From the NCBI GenBank assembly GCA_937859855.1, contig CALMAR010000017.1:1-16459 (forward strand): a DNA stretch of 16,459 bases. Reading direction: 5' to 3'. The notes beneath the pieces are model-generated. The model searched no databases. It was not told the origin of the DNA and saw nothing but the letters and a program-made list of their open reading frames with translations. The first letter of the stretch is position 1; the number at the start of each line of letters is the position of its first letter. Below, one piece after another: positions 1-8,010 of this stretch. This stretch comes from an uncultured Kineosporia sp. (GTDB lineage: Bacteria; Actinomycetota; Actinomycetes; Actinomycetales; Kineosporiaceae). The position numbers were made by a program, and so were the translations under genes.

Positions 1-1542
1 CTTCCGCCCCCGCCATCCCCACCGTCCGATCCGACCACTCTAGCCGCAACCGGCCGATCGGGTCCTGCATCCGCTTCCGACCTCCCCGCGAGATCGGGTC
101 CCGTATCCACCGAACCGGGGGTAGGACTGCCGGGCGCGCCACCTGCACCACCGTCGCCCACCGAGCCGCCACAGCCCCGGCCGGCCGGCCTCTCCCCCGG
201 CCAGCTCACCGGGCGGCGGGACACCGGGCCGGGCGACTCAAGGGCCTCCCGCCTGGATCGCTGGGTGGACGCCTACTCGGAACGCACCCGGGGCATGACC
301 GCTTCCGAGATCCGCGCCCTGTTCGCCGTCGCCAGCCGGCCGGAGGTCGTGTCCCTGGCCGGCGGGATGCCGTACCTGGCCGCGCTTCCCCTGGACGTGG
401 TCGGAGCGACGCTGCGGACCCTGGTCACGGAGCACGGCCAGGTCGCGCTGCAGTACGGGTCGGGCCAGGGCGATCCAGGCCTGCGTGAGCAGATCCTCGA
501 TGTGATGGCCCCGCAACGTGTCGAGGCCCATCCGGACGACATCGTTGTCACCACCGGCTCGCAGCAGGCGTTGGATCTGGTGACGCGCGTCTTCATCGAC
601 CCGGGCGACGTCGTCCTGGCGGAGGCCCCCAGCTACGTCGGCGCCCTCGGGGTGTTCCGCTCCTACCAGGCGGACGTCGTCCACGTGCCGATGGATGGGC
701 ACGGGCTGCAACCCGACGCCCTGCGGGCCACCGTGGAACGCCTGACACGCGAGGGGCGCCGGGTGAAGTTGCTGTACACGGTGCCCAACCATCACAACCC
801 TGCTGGGGTGACGATGGCTGCGGACCGCCGGCCAGAGGTTATCGAGATCGCCCGCAGCCATGGGATTCTGGTCCTGGAGGACGACCCGTACGGGCTGCTC
901 GGCTTCGATGGCGATCCGCTGCCGTCGCTGCACAGCCTGGATCCCGACGGCGTCGTGTACCTCGGATCGTTCTCGAAGACCTTCGCGCCCGGGTACCGGG
1001 TCGGCTGGGCCGTTGCGCCGCATGCGGTCCGGGAACGGCTCGTGCTGGCGAGCGAGGCCGCCATCCTCTGCCCCAGTTCGTTCAGCCAGCTGGCGGTGTC
1101 GAGCTACCTGCGGAACCACGACTGGAAGCATCAGGTAGGCGTCTTCCGGGAGCTCTACCGAGAACGCCGCGATGCCATGCTGGCCGGTCTCGAGGATCTC
1201 CTGCCAGGCGCGACGTGGACGGTGCCGAAGGGTGGCTTCTACGTCTGGCTGCAACTGCCCGCGGGCCTGGATGCCAAGGCCATGCTGCCCCGGGCCGTCA
1301 CCCAGCGAGTCGCCTACGTGCCCGGAACCGCGTTCTATGCAGACGGCCAGGGACGCAACCATCTGCGGCTGTCCTACTGCTACCCGACTCCGGAGCGGAT
1401 CCGGGAGGGCATCCGGCGGCTGGCAGCCGTGGTCGACGCGGAACTCGAACTGCAGGAGACCTTCGGGACTGGAGCACGTGCGGTTGCACAGCCCGCGGAG
1501 TATCGCCGATCTGGTGACGCACCGTCGCCAGACCTCACCTAG
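1..1542 (+). CDS. PLP-dependent aminotransferase, class I/II (5' end uncertain, probably runs off the window)
   Basis: A fold-type I PLP aminotransferase of the cytosolic class I/II (2-aminoadipate/aromatic aminotransferase-like) family; the substrate cannot be read from sequence. The recognisable domain begins near the GTG at 265. Counting from that GTG (425 aa, a normal family length): SLAGGMP near residue 30, VPNHHNPAG at 173-181, LEDDPYG at 204-210 (pyridine-nitrogen Asp), SFSKTFAPG with Schiff-base Lys238, and HLRLSYC with the carboxylate-binding Arg368. The frame stays open without a stop to base 1, adding 88 residues rich in Pro, Ser, Ala and Thr and ending in RLDRWVDAYSERT. There is no ATG, GTG or TTG in frame before 265, and no good Shine-Dalgarno sequence close to that GTG, so I favour a start outside the window, but 265 remains possible. 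It ends in TAG 16 bp from the convergent parB stop and is probably transcribed independently of parAB. Confidence 0.85.
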   Translation, partial: LPPPPSPPSDPTTLAATGRSGPASASDLPARSGPVSTEPGVGLPGAPPAPPSPTEPPQPRPAGLSPGQLTGRRDTGPGDSRASRLDRWVDAYSERTRGMTASEIRALFAVASRPEVVSLAGGMPYLAALPLDVVGATLRTLVTEHGQVALQYGSGQGDPGLREQILDVMAPQRVEAHPDDIVVTTGSQQALDLVTRVFIDPGDVVLAEAPSYVGALGVFRSYQADVVHVPMDGHGLQPDALRATVERLTREGRRVKLLYTVPNHHNPAGVTMAADRRPEVIEIARSHGILVLEDDPYGLLGFDGDPLPSLHSLDPDGVVYLGSFSKTFAPGYRVGWAVAPHAVRERLVLASEAAILCPSSFSQLAVSSYLRNHDWKHQVGVFRELYRERRDAMLAGLEDLLPGATWTVPKGGFYVWLQLPAGLDAKAMLPRAVTQRVAYVPGTAFYADGQGRNHLRLSYCYPTPERIREGIRRLAAVVDAELELQETFGTGARAVAQPAEYRRSGDAPSPDLT

Positions 1543-1558
1543 GGTTGCTACTCGGGTA

Positions 1559-2761
1559 TCAGGACTGAAAGGCCTTGCGCTCCTCCGGGGCCAAGATGTC
1601 CAGGATCCTGTTCAGATCCTCCACACTGGCGAACTCGACGCTGAGCTTGCCCTTGCTGCGGCCGAGCGAGATCGACACCCGGGTGTCCAGCCGGTCGGCG
1701 AGCCGGGTGGCCAGCTCGTCAAGTTCGCCATGATGACCGCCCGCGCGAGGCTTGCGCCGGGCCGCGGGAGCTGGCGCGTCACCATCGGTAACAGCGACGG
1801 CTTCCTCAGTGGCTCGTACGGACATCCCCTCGTTGACGATGCGCTGGGCCAGCTTGTCCATGGCGTCGGCGTCCTCGAGCCCCAGGAGGGCGCGAGCATG
1901 GCCGGCGGACAGGACGCCGACAGCCAGCCGGCGCTGAACGACGGGTGGCAGGCGGAGTAGCCGGATCGTGTTGCTGATCTGCGGCCGGGACCGACCGATC
2001 CGGGTGGCGAGGTCTTCGTGGGTGCAGCCGAAGTCATCCAGCAGTTGCTGGTAGGCGGCCGCCTCTTCCAACGGATTGAGCTGGCTGCGGTGCAGGTTCT
2101 CCAGCAGGGCGTCGCGCAGCAGGACGTCGTCCGAGGTCTCGCGCACGATGGCAGGGATGCGCTCGAGGCCGGCATCACGACTGGCGCGCCACCGGCGCTC
2201 GCCCATCACCAACTCGAAGGCCGGCGAACCGTCCTTCGCCCCTGTCGGCCGGACGACGACCGGCTGCAGGACGCCGATCTCCTTCACCGAGTGCACCAGC
2301 TCGGCCAACTCTTCCTCGTCGAAGACCTGCCGCGGCTGGCGCGGGTTGGGACCGATGGCCTCAACCGGCAGCTCGGCGAAGTACGCGCCCGGCACGGGCA
2401 CCAAACCGTCCGGAGTGGACGTCGTGGTCTCGCTCAGCGGCGGGGCCGCCGGAGCGGGGACGGCGGTCCTGCTCTCGGTCACCTGCTCCGTTGCTGCATC
2501 GGTATCAGGGTCGCCCGCGACGGCCCGAGCAGCCGCGCTGGCGTCAGTGACTGCGCTGGTGTCTGCCGTGCTTTCCGGCGCCGCGCTGGCCTGAGCAGCC
2601 AAGCTCCCCGACGATTCGACTGCATCCGAGACCTCGGCGGCGTCATCTCCCCGATCAGGAAAGAAAACATCGACAGGTCGGTCGGAGCCTCCCCTCGACG
2701 GCGGGGCCGGTGGAATGAGCGCCCCAAGACCGCGCCCTAGGCCTCGCCGCTTCTCGCTCAT
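1559..2761 (-). CDS. parB: Chromosome-partitioning protein ParB
   Basis: ParB is the CTP-dependent clamp that loads at parS, spreads on origin-proximal DNA and stimulates the ParA ATPase. The 400-aa product starts [17 protein letters not shown], the usual actinobacterial N-terminus with its ParA-contacting basic patch. A Pro/Ala/Ser/Asp-rich linker covers about 20-125. The catalytic core begins at NPRQPRQ (138-144) and includes the conserved arginine motif GERRWRAS (187-194) and [14 protein letters not shown] (221-234). A helix-turn-helix lies near 247-270 ([18 protein letters not shown]), and the C-terminal dimerisation domain runs from about 345 to 395. The ATG overlaps the parA stop (ATGA), implying translational coupling. 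The linker is longer than in many homologues but the domain order is standard. Confidence 0.97.
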   Translation of the reverse strand: MSEKRRGLGRGLGALIPPAPPSRGGSDRPVDVFFPDRGDDAAEVSDAVESSGSLAAQASAAPESTADTSAVTDASAAARAVAGDPDTDAATEQVTESRTAVPAPAAPPLSETTTSTPDGLVPVPGAYFAELPVEAIGPNPRQPRQVFDEEELAELVHSVKEIGVLQPVVVRPTGAKDGSPAFELVMGERRWRASRDAGLERIPAIVRETSDDVLLRDALLENLHRSQLNPLEEAAAYQQLLDDFGCTHEDLATRIGRSRPQISNTIRLLRLPPVVQRRLAVGVLSAGHARALLGLEDADAMDKLAQRIVNEGMSVRATEEAVAVTDGDAPAPAARRKPRAGGHHGELDELATRLADRLDTRVSISLGRSKGKLSVEFASVEDLNRILDILAPEERKAFQS

Positions 2762-4527
2762 GCTGTCCCCTCTGCTGCGTCGTGCCGGTCTGATGCATCA
2801 CTCGTCAGTACTTGCTCGGCAAGCTCTCTGGCCGCCTCGAGGTACGAAAGTGCACCACTTGACGCTGGATCGTAGGTCATGACCGTCTGCCCATGACTCG
2901 GCGCCTCGGAGATCCGAACCGAGCGCGGGACCGTCGTGCGCAGGACCTCGGACGGGAAGTGGGCCCGAACCTCGTCAGCGACCTGCGACGAGAGCCGAGT
3001 TCGACCGTCGTACATGGTCAGCAGGATGGTCGACACGTGCAATGTCGGGTTCAGGTGTCCTTTGATCAGTTCCACGTTGCGCAACAGCTGCGACAAGCCT
3101 TCCAAGGCGTAGTACTCGCACTGGATGGGAATGAGCACCTCGCGGGCCGCAACGAAGGCGTTGACCGTGAGAAGACCCAGACTCGGCGGGCAGTCGATCA
3201 GGATGTAGTCGAGTCTTTCGGGGCTGTCGCCGGCCCGCTCCAGGAAGCTGCCGACAGCCCGCTTCAGGCGGGACTCCCGAGCTACCAGAGAAACCAGTTC
3301 GATCTCCGCACCCGCCAGGTCGATGGTGGCAGGGGCACACCAGAGATTCTCGATCTCGGGGCATGGCTGGATCACTTCGGCCAGCGGCCGGGCCTCCACC
3401 AAGACGTCGTAGATGCTCGGTACTTCTGCGTGGTGATCGATGCCCAGGGCGGTGGAAGCGTTGCCTTGAGGGTCGATATCGAGCACCAGCACGCGGAGCC
3501 CTGCCTGAGCCAGGGCCGCTGCCATGTTCACGGTAGTGGTCGTCTTACCGACCCCGCCCTTCTGATTCGCAACTGTCATCACTCGGGTATGGCGTGGTCG
3601 CGGAAAGCGCCGGCCGGTGAGGGCGATGCGTCGGCGGGTGTCCTCTGCTACCTCCATCGCCAACGGGGTCGACTCGTCCATCAGGGAAATGGACTCGACA
3701 AGGGCCGGGCTGCCGGCATTCCCGGAGTCGACGCTGGCGGGTGGAGCGGAGTCGGTTGACATCTGATGGCTCACCAGGGCGGGATTAGGCTCAACCTCGA
3801 GCCATGGACGGTTGACGGACACCGAGCGGGATTCAGCCTCAATGTTCGCCGCATTGCTGTGTGCGAGTTCGCGAGCCAGCGCCTCACTCGCTTGAGCCAG
3901 CGCTGCTGGAACCTGAGGTGCTGGGGAAATCTGAGCTGCCAGCGGCGGACTGACGCTGGACGACGGGGCACCGGCCTCTGCGTCATCGGACTCATCCGTT
4001 GCGAGTTCGCCAGCGCCAGGCGCCGGGACAACCTTCACGCCGGCAGGCTCAGGAGAGGTCGACGGCGCTCCGTGACTCAGGGGGCCGTTCTCCAGGATCT
4101 GATCGCTAGGTAATTTCGCAGCCCCCGGCGAAGGTTCGGCCGAATGTGGGCGCAGGTGGATCACTTGCGGCGGTTCCAATGCAGGCGCCACGGTCGGGTG
4201 GACGTCGTCGCTCGTCTTCTCGGATGGGGGCGGTGCTTGGAGAACAGGGGTGCTCACGCCGGCTGTTGATGTCGTGGCGGCGGGAGCGGCTGAATGAGAC
4301 AGAGCCACAGGTGTACGTTCTTCCGCCTCAGCTGCCGCGATGTCAACCACGTTCGCAGGCGGTCGCGCGCGTGATGTGGGTGACTTCTGAGCACTCAATG
4401 GGTGCTCCGAATCACCGCTCAACGGTGATGTTTCACGGGAAACCTTGGAGTTCTGACTACCCCTTGGCCATCCCAAGCCGTTGACCACTCGCCTTAGCTT
4501 TCCCGACGGCCAGCCCAATTCGCTCAC
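2758..4527 (-). CDS. parA: Chromosome-partitioning ATPase ParA with long disordered N-terminal region
   Basis: ParA/Soj is a deviant-Walker ATPase that binds DNA when ATP-bound and moves ParB-parS complexes. I chose GTG 4527 (589 aa) because GGGAAGGGA lies 5 nt upstream of it; ATG 4545, six codons earlier, has no close Shine-Dalgarno and is the alternative. From GTG numbering: VSRET at 29-33 (encoded by a parS-like site), then about 250 residues rich in Pro, Ala, Ser and Glu, then [16 protein letters not shown] (285-300), which matches the segment preceding the ATPase fold in actinobacterial ParA. The ATPase has deviant Walker [11 protein letters not shown] (323-332), Walker A' [11 protein letters not shown] (349-359) and Walker [11 protein letters not shown] (443-452). 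[12 protein letters not shown] lies near the C-terminus. The fold from about 315 on is canonical; the long insert is unusual (family chains are commonly around 300-370 aa). The 3' end overlaps parB by 4 bp. Confidence 0.95.
   Translation of the reverse strand: MSELGWPSGKLRRVVNGLGWPRGSQNSKVSRETSPLSGDSEHPLSAQKSPTSRARPPANVVDIAAAEAEERTPVALSHSAAPAATTSTAGVSTPVLQAPPPSEKTSDDVHPTVAPALEPPQVIHLRPHSAEPSPGAAKLPSDQILENGPLSHGAPSTSPEPAGVKVVPAPGAGELATDESDDAEAGAPSSSVSPPLAAQISPAPQVPAALAQASEALARELAHSNAANIEAESRSVSVNRPWLEVEPNPALVSHQMSTDSAPPASVDSGNAGSPALVESISLMDESTPLAMEVAEDTRRRIALTGRRFPRPRHTRVMTVANQKGGVGKTTTTVNMAAALAQAGLRVLVLDIDPQGNASTALGIDHHAEVPSIYDVLVEARPLAEVIQPCPEIENLWCAPATIDLAGAEIELVSLVARESRLKRAVGSFLERAGDSPERLDYILIDCPPSLGLLTVNAFVAAREVLIPIQCEYYALEGLSQLLRNVELIKGHLNPTLHVSTILLTMYDGRTRLSSQVADEVRAHFPSEVLRTTVPRSVRISEAPSHGQTVMTYDPASSGALSYLEAARELAEQVLTSDASDRHDAAEGTA
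4429..4444. promoter_or_regulatory. parS-like ParB-binding site inside parA
   Basis: The plus strand reads TGTTTCACGGGAAACC, which matches 14 of 16 positions of the consensus parS palindrome TGTTTCACGTGAAACA. It lies in the 5' coding part of parA and, on the minus strand, encodes Lys-Val-Ser-Arg-Glu-Thr. A parS copy in this position is known in actinobacterial parA genes, where the same VSRET peptide appears. Confidence 0.75.
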
Positions 4528-4687
4528 CAAAATCCCTTCCCTCATCGCGCAGCTACATCTTCTCGCCTACTTGACGCCGAAGATGGTGGCGACAGTCCGG
4601 CAGCGACTGATTTTTGGCTGAGACCATGCGTCACGATCGAGCGAGTCTAGGCCAATCGACAGAAGTCACGCCGGTGTGCGGCTTTCC

Positions 4688-4696
4688 TGTGGACAA
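4688..4696 (-). promoter_or_regulatory. Perfect DnaA box TTGTCCACA upstream of parA
   Basis: The plus strand reads TGTGGACAA, i.e. TTGTCCACA on the minus strand, the preferred DnaA box of high-GC actinobacteria. It sits about 160 bp upstream of the parA start. It may link parAB expression or origin organisation to DnaA, but a single 9-mer can also occur by chance. Confidence 0.5.
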
Positions 4697-4995
4697 GCTG
4701 ACGCACTCCCGCCCACACCTCTTGCGGGGCCGAGTCATGACTGCGACTCCGCTCAGGTGATGACGGTGTCTGGTAAGACCTGTAGAGCATGCCTCGACAC
4801 TGCTAGGCCAGGCCGCTCAGCGTAGGCAGTCACGCCACGAGCAGTCGGCGGCGCAGGGTGGACGCTCAGGGCTGAGTCAAGGCCAGCACAGGGGGCAGTG
4901 GCGGTTTCATTTGGACGACGCGGCCTGGGCGTGCATTCGAGGGCCTGGACAAGATCAGTATCGCTTCAGCAGGTTGCTGTTCGCCGCAGGTGCAT

Positions 4996-5011
4996 CGGTT
5001 CATGTGAAACA
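4996..5011. promoter_or_regulatory. Weak parS-like site
   Basis: CGGTTCATGTGAAACA matches 13 of 16 positions of the parS consensus. The right half (GTGAAACA) is intact and the left half is degenerate. Its location among better sites is the main reason to list it. Confidence 0.35.
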
Positions 5012-5514
5012 ACCCAACCGCCCAGACGCCTTCGCCCAACCGTCCAGAGATTCCCCTACGTGGCCACCGTTGGAGGCTCTCGTGTTGGTGATCCGGTTCA
5101 CTTGCTGCGCGGACCTGGAATGGACCTGGCGCCTGTTCCAAGGACGGGAGTCCAGGTGCGGGTCAGCAAAATCCGAGTGGCTCCGCGTCTACCTAGACAA
5201 GTGATTGTGATCTGGGAAGTGGCGTGGGTGGAGTCTCAGCCGTGCCGGTGCTAGGCAGTGTTCAGCACCCTCTATCCCCCGGGCGCTTGCTTGTACCTTG
5301 AAGCCCGGTCTGACAGGGTCCCTGACGCTCTGGAGGCTATTCTCACCATGGTCAGGCAGTCGGTCCAAACGTTGCGCCGCGGCCTATACACGAGCCGCAA
5401 TGCCTGCCGATGCCGTGCCGCTCGTGCGGCTGTCCCGGCACCTTTGGTCATGAAGAGCTCTAGGCGGCCGATGCCATACCGGCTGGCCCACACATAGAGA
5501 CCTGGCCCCCAGGA

Positions 5515-5530
5515 CGATTCACGTGAAACA
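5515..5530. promoter_or_regulatory. parS site (14/16)
   Basis: CGATTCACGTGAAACA matches parS at 14 of 16 positions, including the uninterrupted core TTCACGTGAAACA. It lies in the gene-free interval between parA and rsmG, the expected setting for a ParB nucleation site. Confidence 0.75.
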
Positions 5531-6102
5531 TCGCGGCCAGCCCCAACTTACCAGCCGTGGCGGTCTTTGGTTTAACGAAGGGCTTGGGCTCCGTCGGCTC
5601 CCGGTCCCTTCCCTGCTGTCAGGCGCCAATAGTGGAAACCACTAAAGGATCTGCTGCTGGGCTGGCGGGACGTGTGACGCCGCCTTGGTCGTGCACTGCA
5701 GGACCGCCGCCGTGACAGCAGTTGGTCGCGCGTATGGCGATAGCAACATCGTCTGGGAGGGGCGTACTGCTGAGCCACCGCACCGCCCGATGTGCAGCAG
5801 CTCAAAGATCAGCATCGTTTACGGTTGCCCAATGTGCGTCATGCTGGTCACGGCCAACTTCGCTCTACTGTGCGGCCGTCCACCAGCTGGGCCAGCGGTA
5901 CAGCAGAAGCTGGCCGCAGTTGTCACCACTCCTGGAGCTGCCCGCGTCGACGGCAGCGTGATGATGATCGGCCCTGAAACCAATCCCCCCTTGCCCCACG
6001 ACGGCTGAGCCCCGCACTGGCCTCCAGCACTAGCGCAAGATTGCATGGCTGCTCGTGAGGCTGCGCCTCTAAACATACGTTGATGCGACAGATCCGTTCG
6101 TT

Positions 6103-6118
6103 CGTTTCCCGTGAAACA
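6103..6118. promoter_or_regulatory. parS site (14/16)
   Basis: CGTTTCCCGTGAAACA differs from the parS consensus only at positions 1 and 7. It is intergenic, about 185 bp beyond the rsmG stop, and close to a cluster of DnaA-box-like sequences. Confidence 0.75.
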
Positions 6119-6175
6119 TCGCGATGATCAGCTGGCCCTGCCGCTGACAGTCATGCTGGGCCAGTCCTGAACTGA

Positions 6176-6270
6176 TTGCCCACAACTGGGGATAACTGCA
6201 ACCGTTGGCGGACCCCGGGTGCTGGGCCTGCACGAACAACCGATGGGCCTGTGGAGGCGGCTGTGGACGC
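6176..6270. promoter_or_regulatory. Cluster of degenerate DnaA boxes downstream of rsmG
   Basis: Four DnaA-box-like 9-mers lie within 95 bp. TTGCCCACA (6176-6184, plus) differs from TTGTCCACA at one base. TGGGGATAA (6187-6195) is TTATCCCCA on the minus strand, one base from TTATCCACA. TGTGGAGGC (6250-6258) and TGTGGACGC (6262-6270) are GCCTCCACA and GCGTCCACA on the minus strand, weaker matches. The first two form a head-to-head pair two bases apart. This could be an accessory DnaA-binding locus; no AT-rich unwinding element is evident beside it. Confidence 0.4.
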
Positions 6271-6302
6271 GCGACGTGTCCTCTAGATCTGCAGCCTCGT
6301 CG

Positions 6303-6935
6303 CTACAACCCGATCGCGATTCTCACGACCGTCGTGGGCGGATCGACGACGCCTACGCCGCACTTTTCGATGTGACCCGTGGCGTGCGCCTGTTCCAGTC
6401 GTCCCGCTGAACGCGTCAGTTCCTCCGCAGCGCCGGTACCTTTCATTGCTAGCAGCACCCCTCGAGGCGCGAGCAGCGGAAGGCAGACATCCAGCAAGGC
6501 CGGGAACGGCGCCACCGCTCGTGCCGTGACCACATCAAAGGGAGTCGTCGAGGCGGCTACCTGCTCTGCTCGTCCCCTAAGAACCTCGGCATTGACCAGC
6601 CCAAGCCCATGCACCACCTCGAGCAACCAGGTCGTGCGCCGAAGCAAGGGCTCTATCAGGGTGACCGTCAGATCCGGTCGAGCAATCGCCAGGACGAGCC
6701 CAGGCAACCCTGCTCCCGAGCCGACGTCGGCGAGCCTGGCGTGCTGCGGAACCTGCTCCTGAATCACTGCGCAATTCACGATGTGCCGTTCCCAGAGCCG
6801 CGGGACTTCCCGTGGTCCGATCAGGCCACGTTCCACTCCCGAGGTGGCAAGCAGCTCTGCGTATTGCACGACCAGGCCAAGACGCTCGCGAAAGAGGGAC
6901 GCCGCGGTGGCGGGCGGGTCCGGTGCAATGTCCAT
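6303..6935 (-). CDS. rsmG: 16S rRNA (guanine-527-N7)-methyltransferase RsmG
   Basis: RsmG (GidB) transfers a methyl group from SAM to N7 of G527 in 16S rRNA; its loss gives low-level streptomycin resistance in several bacteria. The start chosen is ATG 6935 (210 aa), because GGAGG lies 7 nt upstream; the frame extends 18 codons further to 6989, but that start would place this GGAGG inside the gene. Visible motifs are LWERHIVNCAVI (48-58), SAM-binding ADVGSGAGLPGLVLA (69-83), the acidic end of beta-2 at LIEP (93-96) and ARAVAPFPALLDVCLPLL (138-155). Length is normal for the family. It ends in TAG and is the last gene of the rpmH-to-rsmG direction; a 1.76-kb spacer separates it from parA, where many relatives have a much shorter gap. 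Confidence 0.95.
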   Translation of the reverse strand: MDIAPDPPATAASLFRERLGLVVQYAELLATSGVERGLIGPREVPRLWERHIVNCAVIQEQVPQHARLADVGSGAGLPGLVLAIARPDLTVTLIEPLLRRTTWLLEVVHGLGLVNAEVLRGRAEQVAASTTPFDVVTARAVAPFPALLDVCLPLLAPRGVLLAMKGTGAAEELTRSAGRLEQAHATGHIEKCGVGVVDPPTTVVRIAIGL

Positions 6936-6942
6936 GACATGG

Positions 6943-6947
6943 CCTCC
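6943..6947 (-). promoter_or_regulatory. Ribosome-binding site deciding the rsmG start
   Basis: The minus strand reads GGAGG followed by seven bases and ATG at 6935. This is the strongest Shine-Dalgarno sequence near the gene and supports the internal ATG rather than the longer frame beginning at 6989. Confidence 0.7.
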
Positions 6948-7222
6948 GATGGGTCTACGAAGCAGCTTGTCGGGCCCGCTTCTGAGCACTACATCGTGGC
7001 GCAGCCAGTGAGCGATCAGCTACGACGGCCCATGGCGTTCAAGCGGCCGAGTGGCTGCCGTGGCTGCCGTCCGCAGGCCAATGTCTAGCAGCACAGACTT
7101 CGAACTGTCGGTCCAAGAGTGAAGAATTGAATGCGCAGAGGCTTGGAGTTGAAGCGTTCACTTGCCTCGTCTGCGATCGGTCTCCAGCGCACCTGCGTGC
7201 ACCGGCCCTGAGCCAGGAAGAC

Positions 7223-7238
7223 TGTTTCACGTGGAACA
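7223..7238. promoter_or_regulatory. parS site, best match in the window (15/16)
   Basis: TGTTTCACGTGGAACA differs from the parS consensus only at position 12. It is intergenic, between jag and rsmG. It is the closest match in the window and the most likely high-affinity ParB site. Confidence 0.85.
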
Positions 7239-7275
7239 CGCCGATGCCGTGGCAGGCAGGTGGCGGGACGTACTC

Positions 7276-7896
7276 TCAGGACGCCGGAACGATCACGACA
7301 TGCCTGTTCGGATCCATCCCGTCAGACTCGCTCTTCAACCCTAGTTCCGCGACGACGTCGTGCACGATCTTGCGCTCGAATGCGGTCATCGGTTCCAGGC
7401 TGACGGGTGCGCCGCTAGCCCGTGCGTCCTCGCATGCAGCCCTTGCCTTTTCAGATACAAGCTTGCGGCGAGCAGCTCGGTGCCCGGCCACGTCCAACAT
7501 CAAGCGACTGCGTTCACCAGTGCTCGCCTGTACGGCCAATCGCGTCAGTTCCTGCAAAGCCTCGAGCACCTCACCACTGGTCCCCACCAGCCGACGCAGG
7601 CTCCGATCGCTGCCACCCTCCGCGAGGATCGCCAACGAAGCGCGCCCGTTCTCGACGTCGATGTCGATGTCACCGTCCACGTCGATGATGTCCAGCAGTT
7701 CCTCGAGATAGTCGGCAGCAACCTCGCCTTCCTCTTCCAGATCCCGCACGGAGCCGCGGCGTGAGCTGCCCGACGCCCCCTGCTCATCCACGACTTCGGA
7801 CTCGATCACGTCAGAGTCGGGCGTGCCGGTCACAGACTCATTACTCACGGACTCATCGTTCGTGGAGTCGAGGTCCAGCTCATTGGTCTCACTCAT
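7276..7896 (-). CDS. jag: Jag/KhpB family RNA-binding protein (KH + R3H)
   Basis: Jag (SpoIIIJ-associated, KhpB/EloR-like) binds RNA and in Gram-positive bacteria is linked to cell elongation and membrane-protein insertion; it is usually encoded next to yidC, as here. The 206-aa product has an acidic, Ser-rich N-terminus (1-55), a Jag KH domain (about 58-125, with LRRLVGTSGEVLEALQELT) and a C-terminal R3H domain (about 140-206, with ERKIVHD, Arg175-xxx-His179). The KH loop reads GTSG, without the basic residue often seen in the GxxG loop. The ATG start is preceded by AAGGAGA about 8 nt upstream. It lies 114 bp downstream of yidC in the same direction and is probably cotranscribed. Confidence 0.93.
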   Translation of the reverse strand: MSETNELDLDSTNDESVSNESVTGTPDSDVIESEVVDEQGASGSSRRGSVRDLEEEGEVAADYLEELLDIIDVDGDIDIDVENGRASLAILAEGGSDRSLRRLVGTSGEVLEALQELTRLAVQASTGERSRLMLDVAGHRAARRKLVSEKARAACEDARASGAPVSLEPMTAFERKIVHDVVAELGLKSESDGMDPNRHVVIVPAS

Positions 7897-8010
7897 CGCA
7901 CGTTCTCCTTGCTGTTGCTCGTCCCGCGCCGGCGTGCGGCTGGCAGACGGGGTGGTTCGACGTCCCGAAGGTGATGCCCGGCAATGCGTGCCACGACATG
8001 TTGGGCTTGC

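Larger units (their letters stand above)
4546..6302. other. 1.76-kb coding desert between parA and rsmG
   Basis: No open frame here gives a recognisable protein. The longest (about 80-118 aa, at 4898-5254, 5258-5497 and 5685-6008 on the plus strand and 4866-5141 on the minus strand) overlap one another, have no family motif and lack actinobacterial third-position GC bias. Two lines of 60 bases counted by hand (4621-4680 and 5281-5340) are about 60-62% GC against about 70% for a dnaN line (13081-13140). What it does hold: a perfect TTGTCCACA DnaA box near parA, parS-like sites at 4996, 5515 and 6103, and a cluster of degenerate DnaA boxes at 6176-6270. No tRNA T-loop signature, insertion sequence or CRISPR repeat was seen. 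It must also carry the parA promoter, which I could not place with confidence. Confidence 0.7.
6936..7275. other. jag-rsmG intergenic region
   Basis: This 340-bp gap between the jag stop and the rsmG start holds one near-perfect parS site (7223-7238), the rsmG ribosome-binding site and a short direct repeat (GTGGCTGCC twice in a row from 7051). No credible gene is seen. Its size suggests that rsmG may have its own promoter, but no convincing -35/-10 pair could be chosen by eye. Confidence 0.6.

Noticed and set aside
238..1362. 374-codon minus-strand frame opposite the aminotransferase
   Set aside because: Shadow frame: the plus-strand protein has all catalytic motifs, while this one has none.
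5630..5644. Perfect short palindrome TAGTGGAAACCACTA in the parA-rsmG gap
   Set aside because: A 6-bp stem with a 3-nt loop and no T-run or adjacent gene end; too short to call a terminator or operator, and not a parS match.
4866..6076. Small open frames in the parA-rsmG gap (for example 4898-5254, 5258-5497, 5685-6008)
   Set aside because: They overlap one another on both strands, lack family motifs and the strong third-position GC bias of neighbouring genes, and have no convincing ribosome-binding sites.
6303..6989. Longer rsmG form starting at 6989
   Set aside because: The strong GGAGG site serves ATG 6935, and the 18 extra residues do not resemble an RsmG N-terminus.
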